Below, piece after piece: positions 22,168 to 32,455 of a stretch of DNA of 64,000 nt. The DNA is from Pohlia nutans. Its lineage: Eukaryota; Streptophyta; Bryopsida; Bryales; Mniaceae. The position numbers were made by a program, and so were the translations under genes. Under the pieces are notes generated by a model. The model saw nothing but the letters and a program-made list of their open reading frames with translations. It made no database searches and was not told the DNA's origin. Numbering within the stretch: position 1 is the stretch's first letter; the number at the start of each line of letters is the position of its first letter. The stretch lies in contig CM040085.1 of NCBI GenBank assembly GCA_022496805.1, positions 36,609,811 to 36,673,810 of the forward strand, given 5' to 3'.

Positions 22168-22344
22168 CTGGGCAAGGAAGAGGGCGTGGGGGTCGGAGGA
22201 AGGAGGGGAGGGGGAAGGGGGCGAGTGGTGCAGGGCGTGGCGGGTGGCGAGACAGCGCGCGTGGAAGTGCGAGAGCTCATGCTGGAGGCGCGACAGGCGC
22301 AAGCGCAGGGCAGGCGGAGGCGGAGGCAGGGGCGGGGACGCCAT
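22168..22344 (-). pseudogene. Possible captured first exon of a plant gene
   Basis: On the minus strand an ATG (22344) in good context opens 59 codons, MASPPLPPPPPALRLRLSRL and so on, ending in Q at a CAG|GTTAAT donor (22168/22167). The sequence is GC-rich like a plant first exon. It sits 25 bases from the end of the HECT frame on the opposite strand, with no matching downstream exon. It may have been picked up by a transposon. GC-rich bias could also explain the open frame. Confidence 0.35.
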
Positions 22345-22700
22345 GGCGGCGGAACGAGGGGGCGTGGAGTTTGGACGCGCGACAGCCTGCTCAGGCGGGG
22401 CTGCCTCCGTCTGTGAGTGAGGGAGCGGCGGAGGGAGGGAGGGAGAGAGAGGGCATGATCATGGGAGGGAGGTAGGGAGAGAGAGGGCATGATCATGCAA
22501 GGGAGGGAGGGGAGGGAGGAGAGGGAGGAGGTCGCCCGCAACCCTGCCACCTCCATTCCATTCGCCTTCGTGCGCTCCATTCGTCCGTCCCGCCTTTTCC
22601 CACCCCCCATCCTGCCTTCGTCCTCATTCCCCTCCCCCTCAGGCTCCCCTCCTCCTTCCCCTCTCATGTCATCCCCCTCTCCCGTCATCCCTCCCTCCCC
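22345..22700. other. GC-rich purine/pyrimidine-biased stretch
   Basis: GAGGGAGG runs (22420-22525, with AGAGAGGGCATGATCATG repeated twice) are followed by C/T-rich runs. Open frames on both strands are composition artefacts. Confidence 0.5.
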
Positions 22701-22718
22701 CCTCACCTCTCATTTGCC

Positions 22719-23210
22719 TTGCGCTACAGCCACTCCTCTCACCGGCCCAAGCAAAACCACGAGGAGATTGTGCGCGTGTGTCACAAAATCATTAGTTCTG
22801 CTCCAAAAGACCAAGGGAAGCGGAATTTCTTCTACCAAACGCTGGATGGGTATTGGGATGAAAAGAAAAACCGATTCCAATTTGGACAACACCCTCAAGG
22901 CCTCATATGGAATAAAGCGGGGAAGCTCATAACAGATGCTCGTGGACAGGCAGACATGGATAATCGAAATGCAGTTCAAATGGATCTTTCTGAGTGGAAG
23001 GTTCAATGGAAGAATGATGCTGTCGACTATCTATTGGTGGAGCATAGTCCAGGGACCTTGCGGGCGTTGGAAGAGATGAAGAACTCGCAGATATTGCGAA
23101 ATCTCACCGAAGTGGATGGTCCATTTCGACGAACTCGAACGCGACGCCAAATTCTTCGCAACGATGGAGCGGGACCAAGCAATACGGCAGGCAAAAATGA
23201 GGACGAGTAG
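22719..23210 (+). CDS. Hypothetical protein, transposon-associated 3' end
   Basis: A 163-codon frame with balanced composition. From about residue 10 it reads like a genuine exon (NHEEIVRVCHKIIS, NFFYQTLDGYW), with an RTRTRRQ basic stretch and an acidic NEDE end. No domain is recognised. The true start is unclear: the preceding 30 bases could be an intron end, and the ATG at 22719 is only the first in frame. Its 3' end and the next 90 bases recur inverted at 11635-11735, so it probably belongs to a dispersed element. Confidence 0.45.
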   Translation: MRYSHSSHRPKQNHEEIVRVCHKIISSAPKDQGKRNFFYQTLDGYWDEKKNRFQFGQHPQGLIWNKAGKLITDARGQADMDNRNAVQMDLSEWKVQWKNDAVDYLLVEHSPGTLRALEEMKNSQILRNLTEVDGPFRRTRTRRQILRNDGAGPSNTAGKNEDE

Positions 23211-23295
23211 GCATAGCAAGTAGTGTAGAGTAAGCAGTAGTAGATGGTCAATGGCCGCTATGAGTTTTGTAAATTTTTGGTATTAAATGGAATGA
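23195..23295 (+). repeat. Segment shared in inverted orientation with 11635-11735
   Basis: It covers the last codons, the stop and about 85 bases of 3' sequence of the hypothetical gene. Identity with the minus strand at 11.6 kb is high and ends near GGAATGAC. Confidence 0.7.
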
Positions 23296-23467
23296 CGAAT
23301 TTTTTGCTTCACAATTATCGTAAACATTGGTTGTTTCATGATTGAGAACTATGTATTGACTGAATGACAATTGTAGCAATTTATAGAGTAGGTGATGAAC
23401 TTATAAAAAATGAATGAATGAAAACACAATGCTTCATTTATATAAGTTAACATTGAATGTTTATTTA

Positions 23468-23660
23468 AACCCCCCGCGAGAAGGTCGCGCCCCCCTACGA
23501 GAAGCTCGTGCCCCCCCTCCGCCAGAAGCTCGCGCCCCCTCCCATCAGCTCGCGCTCCCCCCCTCCCAAGAGCACGTGCCCTCCTCCCAGCCGTGCGCGC
23601 CCCCCTTCCCAGGAGCTCGCCCCCCCCCCCCCCCCCCCCCAACGCGCTCGCGCCCCTTGT
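23468..23660 (-). repeat. C-rich minisatellite, inverted relative of 13233-13642
   Basis: Units of about 22-24 bases contain GAAGCTCGCGCCCCCC in variant forms, and a C run of about 20 lies at 23620-23640. On the minus strand it resembles the G-rich block at 13.3 kb (GGGGGCGCGAGC). Open frames across it are not coding. Confidence 0.75.
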
Positions 23661-23777
23661 ACATGTGGATTTCCACGTATTAAAATGCTTTTCCACGTCA
23701 CATTGCCATTCTCACTATTGGTATATGGAAAGTAAAATAATGAGGTAAAAAAAATCTACCATGGACCGCTATGTCCG

Positions 23778-23842
23778 TTATGACGGACGGACCGTCTGGT
23801 CCGCTAGATTTGGGCCATGTCCGTCCGATATGACAACCCTGA
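23778..23842. mobile_element. Possible hAT-like element terminus
   Basis: The plus strand ends GATATGACAACCCTG at 23842, preceded by GGACCGTCTGGTCC-type palindromes. A similar end (CAAGGTTGTCAGGACG with GGACGTCC palindromes) starts at 26961 in the other direction. The minus-strand gene at 23843-24766 is cut exactly here. The partner end was not found. Confidence 0.35.
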
Positions 23843-24766
23843 TCCTCTTGTTAAAATGGGAGTCCAGGACCACGTCGAAGCATGTCTCCAACTTCTCATC
23901 AATGGCAGCCTCCATAACAGTCTTCCGCTTGAGGTGATACAGACTCTGGAGAAGCTCTTCCTTCACATCTGCGGAGAGCATCTGCTTGTATAGACTCTGC
24001 ATTTGTGAGGAAGTGGTCCTTGAGTTGCCCAAAGTAGGGCCACCAGCTCTTGCGTCATTTGGACCAGACTCCTCTTGCTTCACGAGGCTCTCTACGATGG
24101 TTGGCGCATGAATTGCCCCGAACATGTCCATGGCCAGTGAACTTTTTGTCGGCACCATACACTTGAACTTCTCGAGAAGACGCAACCGACGAATTTTATC
24201 CTCTTCATCTTCTTCATCATCATCGAGGAGGATGACACGATCAGGAACCGCCTTCGAGAATTTCTTCTTGAACTCCTCGTTGTCGCGCTCTAACTCCAGG
24301 GCAACCTCCTTCCTCTTGGCCTCCCGTTTCTCTTCCTCAATTCTCCAAGCTTCTTCTGCTTGCCTTGCCCTCTCCATGTGCTTCGCTCACTCCTCGTCCT
24401 CGCTGTTCGTTGTTGCCCCACCAGATTGCAGCATTGGTACCGCAATGTCTGCGCATTCTTTTGCCACAGCCTCCCGTTGCGCCATGTCTTCCACATCAGA
24501 TTCCCGGTGTGGGTTCTGTGCAATTGAGGTGTCCATCGCAGATGATGTTGTGGGCATGGACACCTCCGCGACACTCTGGGGGGGAAGACCGTGGGTCGCA
24601 CTAACAAACACATCCGCGCGCACTTCAAGAGCGGGTTCCTCCTATAGAAATTCCGTCTCTGGAATTACGTCGGCATGTGGTTGCCCCAGCAAGGCCTCGT
24701 CCATGACGTTCTGCGGTCCACGAGCCATTTCGACAGCCTCATTTACGGCCAGCAACTCCTCCTCTC
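23843..24766 (-). pseudogene. Coiled-coil protein gene fragment with two stops
   Basis: One minus-strand frame runs from about 24766 to 23843 with in-frame stops at 24641 and 24387. A serine/threonine-rich part is followed by a long charged coiled coil (RARQAEEAWRIEEEKR), an acidic LLDDDEEDEED stretch, and a C-terminal piece with SLYKQMLSADVKEELLQSLY. The right side stops at a putative LTR start (24768) and the left at a hAT-like terminus. No known family. It may be the regulatory ORF of a transposon or a host gene remnant. Confidence 0.45.
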
Positions 24767-25651
24767 TGTTAACCGGGTTAACAATATATTCACTATTCCC
24801 TTTCTGGTGCTATTTTTAGTCAGTAGTATTATACGTAATAGATAGTAGCAGTAGATGAAATACAGTCACAGTAACTACCAATAATTACTCGGTAGTGAAA
24901 AACAATAAGGTAAAATGTATAAAACCGAATCTACTCGAGGGTAGATCCAAGGACTATAAGTACAAACCTCTTGAAGAGGCGGAACACTCTTTCATTTTCT
25001 GACTACTGAAATTCTAGTCATTTTTGTTGTGTCCAAAAGTGTGTGATTTGTAGACTACCAAGTTTGTATGCTACAGTTATAGAGAGTCAGAAGTGGTTGT
25101 TAGTCCTTAGATCGGTACACTACCGAGTGTGATTGAGAGCATCATCTGGTAGTGTGGATAACTGACCCCTACTACTAGATCAGTAGACTAGGATCTCGGA
25201 CTCAACTACCAAGTAGTATCAGGAGATCTAACTATCTAAGTTTGCCGATAGTGCAAACTTTAATTGTAGACCACCAAAGCTACCCTTAACATTTGGAAAC
25301 CATGCTGTGTTTCAAAAAAAAATTATTTTTTTGCTCATTCTTTGTAGGCATCAGTCTTGACGGGATCAGGAGTTGTGCTGACTATCGAGGTAGCTATCTG
25401 TACGATAGATCCAGTACCTGGTAGCTTGACCTGTAATCATCTAATCAAGGTTTGAAATATTGACGACCGATCGATAATGCATCCTTTCGAAGATCCAGAT
25501 CTCGTACGGTAACAAAGTGGCAGTAGCAGCAACCGTGAAGCAAACAAAAGCCCAATTCAGAACTACCAGATCCAATCGCACCGCGTGACAAGATCCAAGA
25601 GCCCGATCACAACCAAGATCTAGATCCAGATCTAGATCTAGATCTCAACTA

Positions 25652-26879
25652 TTGAGGATGACGACCAGACCAAATACCCGCTCTACCGGATTACCAGAAG
25701 CACTTCAACTCACACACGATCAGCTCAACGACCTCAACATGCATCGGGTGTTACGACAATTACTCAACACAAGTTTGTCAAGCAGACAGCGACCGACTAG
25801 TCATGTACCAAGCCGACCGGCTAGTCATGTACCAAGCCGACCGACTAGTCATGTACCAAGCAGACAGCGATCGACTAGTCATGTACCAAGCACACGGCGA
25901 CCACACTTACAGGATGTAAGTTTCCTTACCTCCCTTGTCTGAAATTTCGCTGCAGCATTTTATGGAAAGCAGTACCCACCGAGCTACCGCAAGCGCATCG
26001 GTAGCACTAGAACAGGTCACCCCGACAATGAGTCACCAAGTAGACTACCGACCATACACCACCACAGGGATACTAAACGACCAGACAGAACGTCTTCATT
26101 TAGCTCAGTTTTTTTCCCAACCGAGTAGCCCACATCGACCCTACCGATATGCCATGTCTGACCAACCGTATAGTTCTTAACACCCTCCCCCTTACCAACC
26201 TGTGAACCCTACCGTTTCGATCGACAGACTCCCTACCGAAGAACGGCTACGGCAGAGTCAGATGTTAAAAAGTAGCCAAAGAAACATCCAGGACCAGATT
26301 GACAGACTAATCGAGCAAACTACTGTAGCCGGATAGAGCAATACCCAACTCGCTACCAAGCTACCGAGTGGTCAACCCAACTCGGCGATTTGTACGGTAG
26401 CTACCACCCCTGGTTTTCAGTTGGAACCGGAAATGACAGCCGAACAAGCTGCCTATGTTCGAAAAATGCTACGTTCAAAATATATCCTACCTACCCCAGG
26501 AGTGTCGTCGTTGAGTAAGCCGTACAATATGTTCCACCCACCAGAGAGTTTAGGGATTCACCCTCCAAAAATCTCCTAGCCTCAAATTACTGCATTCCAT
26601 AGTGGTACCTCTTTCCAGCAGACCCATGTACCGGCAATGCCAGTATTGGGTGAGCAGCCTGGAACCTTTACCAACCCTGCTTTTGCAGAATACCGACCGC
26701 AGTTTGTTTCTCAGGCCCCGAGTCAAGCCCCTACCGGGCCATTAATCTCGGTACCCACTTGTTCCAATTGTAGTTCTACCGGGCATGATAGGTACGAATG
26801 TCCCTATACTGCGTTTGGACTCAGCGCACCACGCTTACTGACGACCGTTCCGGAGGCGATACCCCCCCCCCCTCGGTAG
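25652..26879 (+). pseudogene. Gag-like protein with zinc knuckle, several stops
   Basis: A proline/serine/glutamine-rich reading starts at an ATG (25652). It holds a tandem TSHVPSR peptide repeat, then continues through frame changes near 25935 and stops near 26178, 26334 and 26577. Near 26761 comes CSNCSSTGHDRYEC, a C-x2-C-x4-H-x4-C retroviral-type knuckle. It stops at 26877. Disorder followed by a single knuckle suggests a nucleocapsid-like protein of an LTR retroelement. No protease or polymerase follows. Confidence 0.5.
25788..25905 (+). repeat. Tandem repeat encoding TSHVPSR
   Basis: ACTAGTCATGTACCAAGC recurs five times in units of 21 to 30 bases, keeping the reading frame. Confidence 0.75.
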
Positions 26880-26960
26880 TCCCAATCAGAACCATAACTA
26901 GAAAAACCGTGACCCTTCCGGTTTATAAGGAAGGCAGATGTGCAACCACGCACATTCACA

Positions 26961-27852
26961 TGCAAGGTTGTCAGGACGCTGGACGTCTCGGACGTCCGGA
27001 CGTCCACGGGCATGGACGGAGTTGAGATAAGTATGCCAGATGAACAAAGCCTCTGAGACTCCTCTTTTCAACCTATCATGACATACTAAGGCCATCGCAA
27101 TCGCAAAGTTCCACCCCGCCCCCTGACTCCAATGCTTCCTAGGAATTTCAGGGACATTGACAGACGCGAACAACTTCTGCATGGCAGGATATTCCGCCAT
27201 CGGCCTGCCATGCATGAGCATATGCAGGCAGCACTTCATCTGAACTATTTTTCTCCGCCTCTCCTTAGTAACCTCGGCCAAGACCTTCGTGATTATCGTC
27301 TGCCCTCCCCTTGCAAACCAAACTCTCTCATTCTTGATGTGCTGATTCTGTCCAAGATAGTAATACTCATTGCTTTTTATTTTCCCCATGTCGACCATCA
27401 CCCTCCTTCGGCCAGCGTGCTTAAAAAGCCCGTCAATCTTGGGAACCAGTAACTTCTCTCGACTAACAACTTCGGTGCAAATTTTGCACCGAACCTGAGT
27501 TATTGTCCCTCCGATGCCCACGACAGACTCCGCCCAGGGAAGCTTTGCGGCCCAACTATCTTGAAAATGCCGCATGGCCTCATAATTCTTCCGCCGTTTT
27601 CTTTTGGCCTTTGCCTCTGCGACAGACACCGAGCCAAGGACAACACAATCAGGAGCCGCGGACTTTGCTGGTGTAGACCTCACCTCGTCAACCGCACAGT
27701 CCGAATTGGACCGCGTATCCTTGCCGAGGAGCTCCTACTTCACCTGCGAGAAGTTGAAGGAATTATCAGAGTCTGCGTTCTCAAGGGGAGCGCGAGCTCC
27801 GTAAAGAAATTTACGGAGCGGGACCTGGATGGTGCACACAGCGGGCGCCATG
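26961..27852 (-). pseudogene. hAT-like zinc-finger (BED-type) protein fragment
   Basis: Read from a possible ATG at 27852, a TAG near 27738 breaks the frame. From 27683 it is open to the element end. The protein has a K/R-rich stretch (AKAKRKRRKNYEA), then FQDSWAAKLPW and a zinc-finger pattern CKICTEVV...LFKHAGRRR, as in the N-terminal finger of many hAT-like proteins. A helical part follows. The last codons run into the palindromic GGACGTCC terminus at 26961-27015, so the DDE core is missing. The product would have bound transposon ends. Confidence 0.5.
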
Positions 27853-28547
27853 ACGCCTAACCGCAGGCAGCGCAATCAAAGCACAAAAAAGATTTCAACC
27901 CACCCCCACCCTAAACCAACGAAGCAAAAACCCCCGCAACCAGCAACCGCTCAAATGAACATCAAATCCCCGCAACCAACATACACCGAAAACCCAAAAC
28001 CCCGGCTGTGGTATGAAACTCCCTGATCGAGCCGCTGATATACTCGCGGTCTAGGCCTCCTCGCACTCTCCACCCTCCCACAATCGACATCGAGTCCAGC
28101 GTAAATTCACAAAAGCCTGCAACTCTCTCTAAATTCACACAACGGAACACTGATTGGAAGCTTATTTCGGAGGTGGTGCCAAGGAAGAAATGGCCACATT
28201 GGAGATGGCGATGAGAATCGGAGCGGGAAGAGCGAGGAGGTGGCTCAGATCCGCAGAATGAGGAGCGCAAGAATGGCAAGCTTTGCATAAATGGAGGGGA
28301 TCCGAGGCGAAAGGATCGTGGGAGACAGGTAGAATCCGGCGCGCGGGGACAGTGAGGGGGAGCCACTACGGCGCACTCCAAGTTTTTCCACATCGTGGAG
28401 ACGGCGATAAGACCTGGTGTGACCACTTCGATTTGGCCCCCGACGTGGAAATACTCTTGTCTATAACTGGCAGGGTATTCGCAGCACGTCAGGGGGGGGG
28501 TCGGTTATGGCGATAATTCGCCACTAAAAATTACGCTGGTATAGATC
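27853..28547. other. Gene-free spacer between two hAT-like remnants
   Basis: Balanced to GC-rich composition up to 28520, probably the 5' leader region of the minus-strand element gene. A 154-codon minus-strand frame (27962-28426) shows no domain and lacks coding-like composition. Confidence 0.4.
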
Positions 28548-29630
28548 ATGGGGAAGAATAAAAGAAACGAGAAGCAAGCAACCCTTGCAGGTTTTATCAA
28601 AAGACCTAGAGTGGATTTGAATGTCGAATGCAACAAGGTGGATGGAGAAAGTAGCCAAATTTCTAAAGAGAGCCACCAAATGGAGAAAGAAAGTGCTACG
28701 GTGGTTCAAGGGAGTAGCAATTATGAAACTCTACTAGAGGAGCAAGCACTTATGCATATTCTAGACCATGAGGCAAACTTTGATGGATAAAGGAGCATGA
28801 AAGCAAGAAATTATAGAGCGGAATGGAAATTCAACTATCCCTAGGTAAGAGCTATTGATGTTTTGAGTCAAACTTGATTGAAGTGTATTTTTGTGAGAAA
28901 TTTAGAGTAAGTGGACCTTGGAGGGTGGGAAAAGGATCAATGATTTTGCATTGCTCAAACACAACTTGAGCAATCAACATATCTATGTCCGTACTAGATG
29001 GTTGGATTTATAAGGGAAGATTGCAAGATCAATGGAAACATACATATAAGAGGCATTGGAATCTAACAAAGCTAAGATCATTTCTTCCATTGAAATGATT
29101 TATTTCTTATCTTTGAATATCATGTTTTTATCTTCTTTCCCTAATCTCATCAAGTTTGGAAGATACATGGAAATGCCAAGCATTAGTGCAGTGAATGACT
29201 ATGGGACATACGAAAATGTAGTTTCTGGTAGGGAATTTCTACTAACCATTGCTAGTATCCTTGAAGACAAATTGATTGAGGAGGTTAATATTTCTCCATT
29301 TTTTTCTATTATGGTGGATGAATCCACTGATAGGACTTTGGAATCACATTTGATTACCTATGTGACTTATTTAGATAGTGATGGTATAGGCCAATCAAAA
29401 ACAGAATTCCTAAACCTTGAAGGCCTTCCAAATGGAGCATCAATATCCATTTTTCAAGCATAGAAGAAGACTAGTAACAAGTATGATTTGGTTAAAAACC
29501 ACTTTGTTGGACTTGCTACAAATAAGGTTGCATCTAAACCTGTGTCAAATTTATGGAATGGTGTAACATCTGGGAATAGTATCGAGTATCATGATTCTAT
29601 AGTTGTCCGCTTCTGTGACTAAGTAATCGT
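28548..29630 (+). pseudogene. hAT-like transposase (DUF4371 type), broken
   Basis: Starts MGKNKRNEKQATLAGFIKRP (28548), with a stop at 28787. A degraded zinc-finger stretch follows (a KFNYP block, then frame changes) near 28820-29050. From 29056 an open part reads VVSGREFLLTIASILEDKL and FFSIMVDESTD, the DUF4371 region, where the aspartate of the VDESTD block is the first catalytic residue of hAT transposases. Stops at 29461 and 29620 end the readable part. The C-terminal dimerisation region is absent. It is a dead copy of the family related to zinc-finger MYM-type proteins. Confidence 0.7.
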
Positions 29631-30774
29631 GTAGTTGACAATATTCTCAAAGATTCTTTTGTTTTTTCTACATTTGTTTTTTGTTCTTCTTTGTCTCTTT
29701 TTTTTTGAGAGGGGGGAGTTTTTTTTGGTTTATTGAAACAAATGAAGTTGCAATTCCAATATTACTGTAATATCAAATACTTTATTTGACTGTTGCAAAG
29801 TGCATCATTTAGAGTCAAGCTCAAATGCATTTAGAGTCAAGCTCAATTCTTTGCTAAGGTAGATGGTGCTAAATCCGTGTGTCTCCCAAACCCGTCCTCC
29901 TAGTCTGGTAATAAAATCAACCATATAGAGACTCCAACTCCGTGCACAGTGGCAGTAACTTGATTTAGTGTTCTGACAAAGACGGCGTTGGATGTGTGGT
30001 AGGCGAAGTTATTTCATCCCAGGTCGGCTAAAATAGCTAACCTAAGTAGCTTTTACAAGTGTCGTAGCCAAACCTTGGCAACAAGGACGGATATGATTGT
30101 TGTTTTCCAAAATCGGTTCTATGCATGAAGATGGACAAATATTTCAACTTGCAAGCATTAATGTCCATACCTCCAAGATCAAGAGAGCCTACAATCTAGG
30201 TCAAAATTAGCAGTCTTTCACATGAGTTTGACAGCTCACATGTGCAATTCCTAGACTGGCTTTGTACAACTGCAATGTCTAGCCTTAGCAACAATGTGTT
30301 TAGTTTGAGTGGAATTAAGTACATAAATGGTGGGTAGAAGATGTAACCTCACATTGACACTCTAATACCTCACATCGTTTCTAAGTCTCTTCAACTTGTA
30401 GTAAGTTTCATGGCGAGTCATGGATTCAATGTAGAGTCTAGTTGCATGCAGTCTAGTGTAGACCAACTTGATTGCTTTGGAGAGGACGATGGTGAGTATG
30501 TTGATGTTAATAGCGATAGAGCAAAAAGTGATGTTGATATACCATAATCTGATCAGCTATCATTTGGCATCGATGCAAGAGTGGAAGAGTTCAGTGTTGG
30601 AGTTAAAATGCAGGTCAAAGGGAGCACTCGTCGTACCAGTGGTCGACCTATTTAGCAGCAAGCTGATCATGTTGGTAGATGGAGGGTTCACATGCGGAAG
30701 AATGGCAATTGGTCCCATATATCTCAACGATCAGAGACATTGACAACGGTGCTCCTATTTGAACAGTTGTTTGT
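29631..30774. other. Gene-free sequence between transposase remnants
   Basis: Contains a doubled TTTAGAGTCAAGCTCAA (29808-29850). The part from about 30470 may be the degraded upstream end of the pogo-like element. Nothing else is clear. Confidence 0.35.
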
Positions 30775-31777
30775 ATGCAAGGAACTCCAACCTCAACCTT
30801 ATGTGGCCACTTGCTAGGACAGACTGTTGAGACATGTCGTGGACGTCGTAGGATTCTCACAGCTAAAAAAGAAACGTTGTTGGTGAATTCAATCATTCGG
30901 ATGCAGCAAATAGGGCATCTTGTGATCATCACCCAATGTCGCGTGAAGGTAGCAGAGATCACGCAGTTTTGTCCCACGCCATTTATTAATGGTATCTTCA
31001 GCTAAGGATGGATGAGGTGGTTCAAGCGTCGACATCCAGAATTGTCATTGCGGCATTCACAAGGACTTGAGGCAAATTGTGCACGAGGTTTGTGTGCGGA
31101 GAGCGTCGCATCTTTTTACGCCAATTTAATGCTCCTCTATGAGGCTCAGAATTATGGCCTACATCAAGTGTGGAACTGTAATGAAACCGGAGTCCAAGCA
31201 AGTCGCAACGGTGGTGGATTAGTGTTGGCGAAGACTGGTTCACGGAATGTACATATTGTCATGCCAGATGAACGTGAATGGCTTAGCGTGTTTGTATGTA
31301 TGAATGCAGCAAGGTACTCCATTCCAAACTTTTACATCTTTAAGGGAAAGAGATTTTGTCGTAACTTCATTAAAAAGTGTGAGATGGGTGCAACTATGGC
31401 CATGCAACCACATGAATGGTGAAGGTGCCTTCCAGTATTTTGTTGCAGAGATCTCAGATGAAAATGACGTAGTTGAGATTATAGACAAGAGCAATATTGA
31501 ACCTACCATTGTTGCATTGGAGATCCCAACTCCTCCTAGTATCAAAAGCTTATTGATGCTCTCTGAGCATGTGCATCCAATAGCAAGAGCGCGCGGTGAT
31601 GAACCATACGTGGATTACAATAAAAACATTTATCTGACCACTAATGAATATTTGCAGATGATGGCAGATAACTCCGCCAAGAGAGCGGTGGTAGATGAAG
31701 AGAAAGAAAAGAGACATGATAAAGCTAAAGGCTCGAAGAGCCAACGAGAGCTGGAAAAAAACGGCTGCAAAAATTGA
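30775..31777 (+). pseudogene. Pogo/CENP-B-like transposase, frameshifted and deleted
   Basis: The N-terminal helix-turn-helix part (RGRRRILTAKKETLL, near 30838) is followed after a stop at 31003 by WMRWFKRRHPELSLRHSQ and the DDE domain start QVWNCNETGVQ. The catalytic aspartate expected in that motif is asparagine here. The block ends IFKGKRF...MGATMAMQPHEW at 31422. The next part, in another frame, is already the C-terminal K/E-rich tail (to 31777), so the rest of the DDE core has been deleted. Clearly inactive. Confidence 0.7.
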
Positions 31778-32309
31778 GAAGCGCTGGTGCCATGAAGAGA
31801 GAGAAGTAAAGAAGGCTTTCAATGCGCTCTGGACCTCCCAAGCCTGAGGAGAAGCAGTGGAACGCCTGCATCAACTAATAATAGTTGTTCCTTTTCAACA
31901 CAAATCATTCATTCAACTGCAACGTCGTGCTCTCTCAACATCTGTGTGCAGGCAAAATATGCGTATTGCAGTGGAGCGTTGACGTCGCAAGAAGGCTGGC
32001 ATTTGCACCACCAACCTTCCGCCGTTAACAGATCCGTTGTGGGTACATCGTAGGTAAATTCAGTGATTTGATAGGTGTCTCGGGCTTAGACATAATTAGA
32101 TGTACATTATCAAACAGAATGAAATTTTGTTTTATTGTTTGGGATTTCCGCTTGACTTGTGGATGTCAACATATATCATTCATCCAACCACGACCATTAA
32201 CCTATAATTTGTGTAGGGGTCTTGGGCTTAGGCCTGGTATAAAATAAACCCTGGTAGAGAAATTTGTGCATGTTGAAACATATGAAACCCAAATTTTCTG
32301 TAATATCTT

Positions 32310-32455
32310 AAATCTGAAATACTGCAAAGGTGAAATCCTTGAAATCTCTACAATGCAAAAATGCTGAAATGTCTAAAATCTCTGCAATACTGAAACGCTG
32401 AAATGCTGAAATCTTTGAAATCTCTAAAATACTAAAATCTCTGAAATTTGATTCT
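32310..32455. repeat. Degenerate tandem array of GAAATCTCT/CTGAAATG words
   Basis: Units of about 9 to 18 bases built from TGAAAT and CTCTAAAAT recur about ten times. Low complexity, non-coding. Confidence 0.6.

Larger units (their letters stand above)
24768..26890 (+). mobile_element. Degenerate gag-bearing retroelement without visible pol
   Basis: It begins near the palindrome TGTTAACCGGGTTAACA (24769-24785). A region rich in CTACC and GTAG words follows, with a TATA-like ACTATAAGTAC near 24955, which could be an LTR and leader. The gag-like frame follows at 25652. No reverse transcriptase or second LTR is seen before the hAT remnant at 26961. It could be a non-autonomous large retrotransposon derivative. 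Both borders are uncertain. Confidence 0.45.

Noticed and set aside
22140..22706. 188-codon minus-strand frame
   Set aside because: Purine/pyrimidine-biased DNA; only the short ATG-to-donor part was kept as a possible exon.
23349..23735. Open frames across the C-rich block
   Set aside because: Same composition artefact as at 13.3 kb.
27962..28426. 154-codon minus-strand frame
   Set aside because: No domain and no coding-like residue use.
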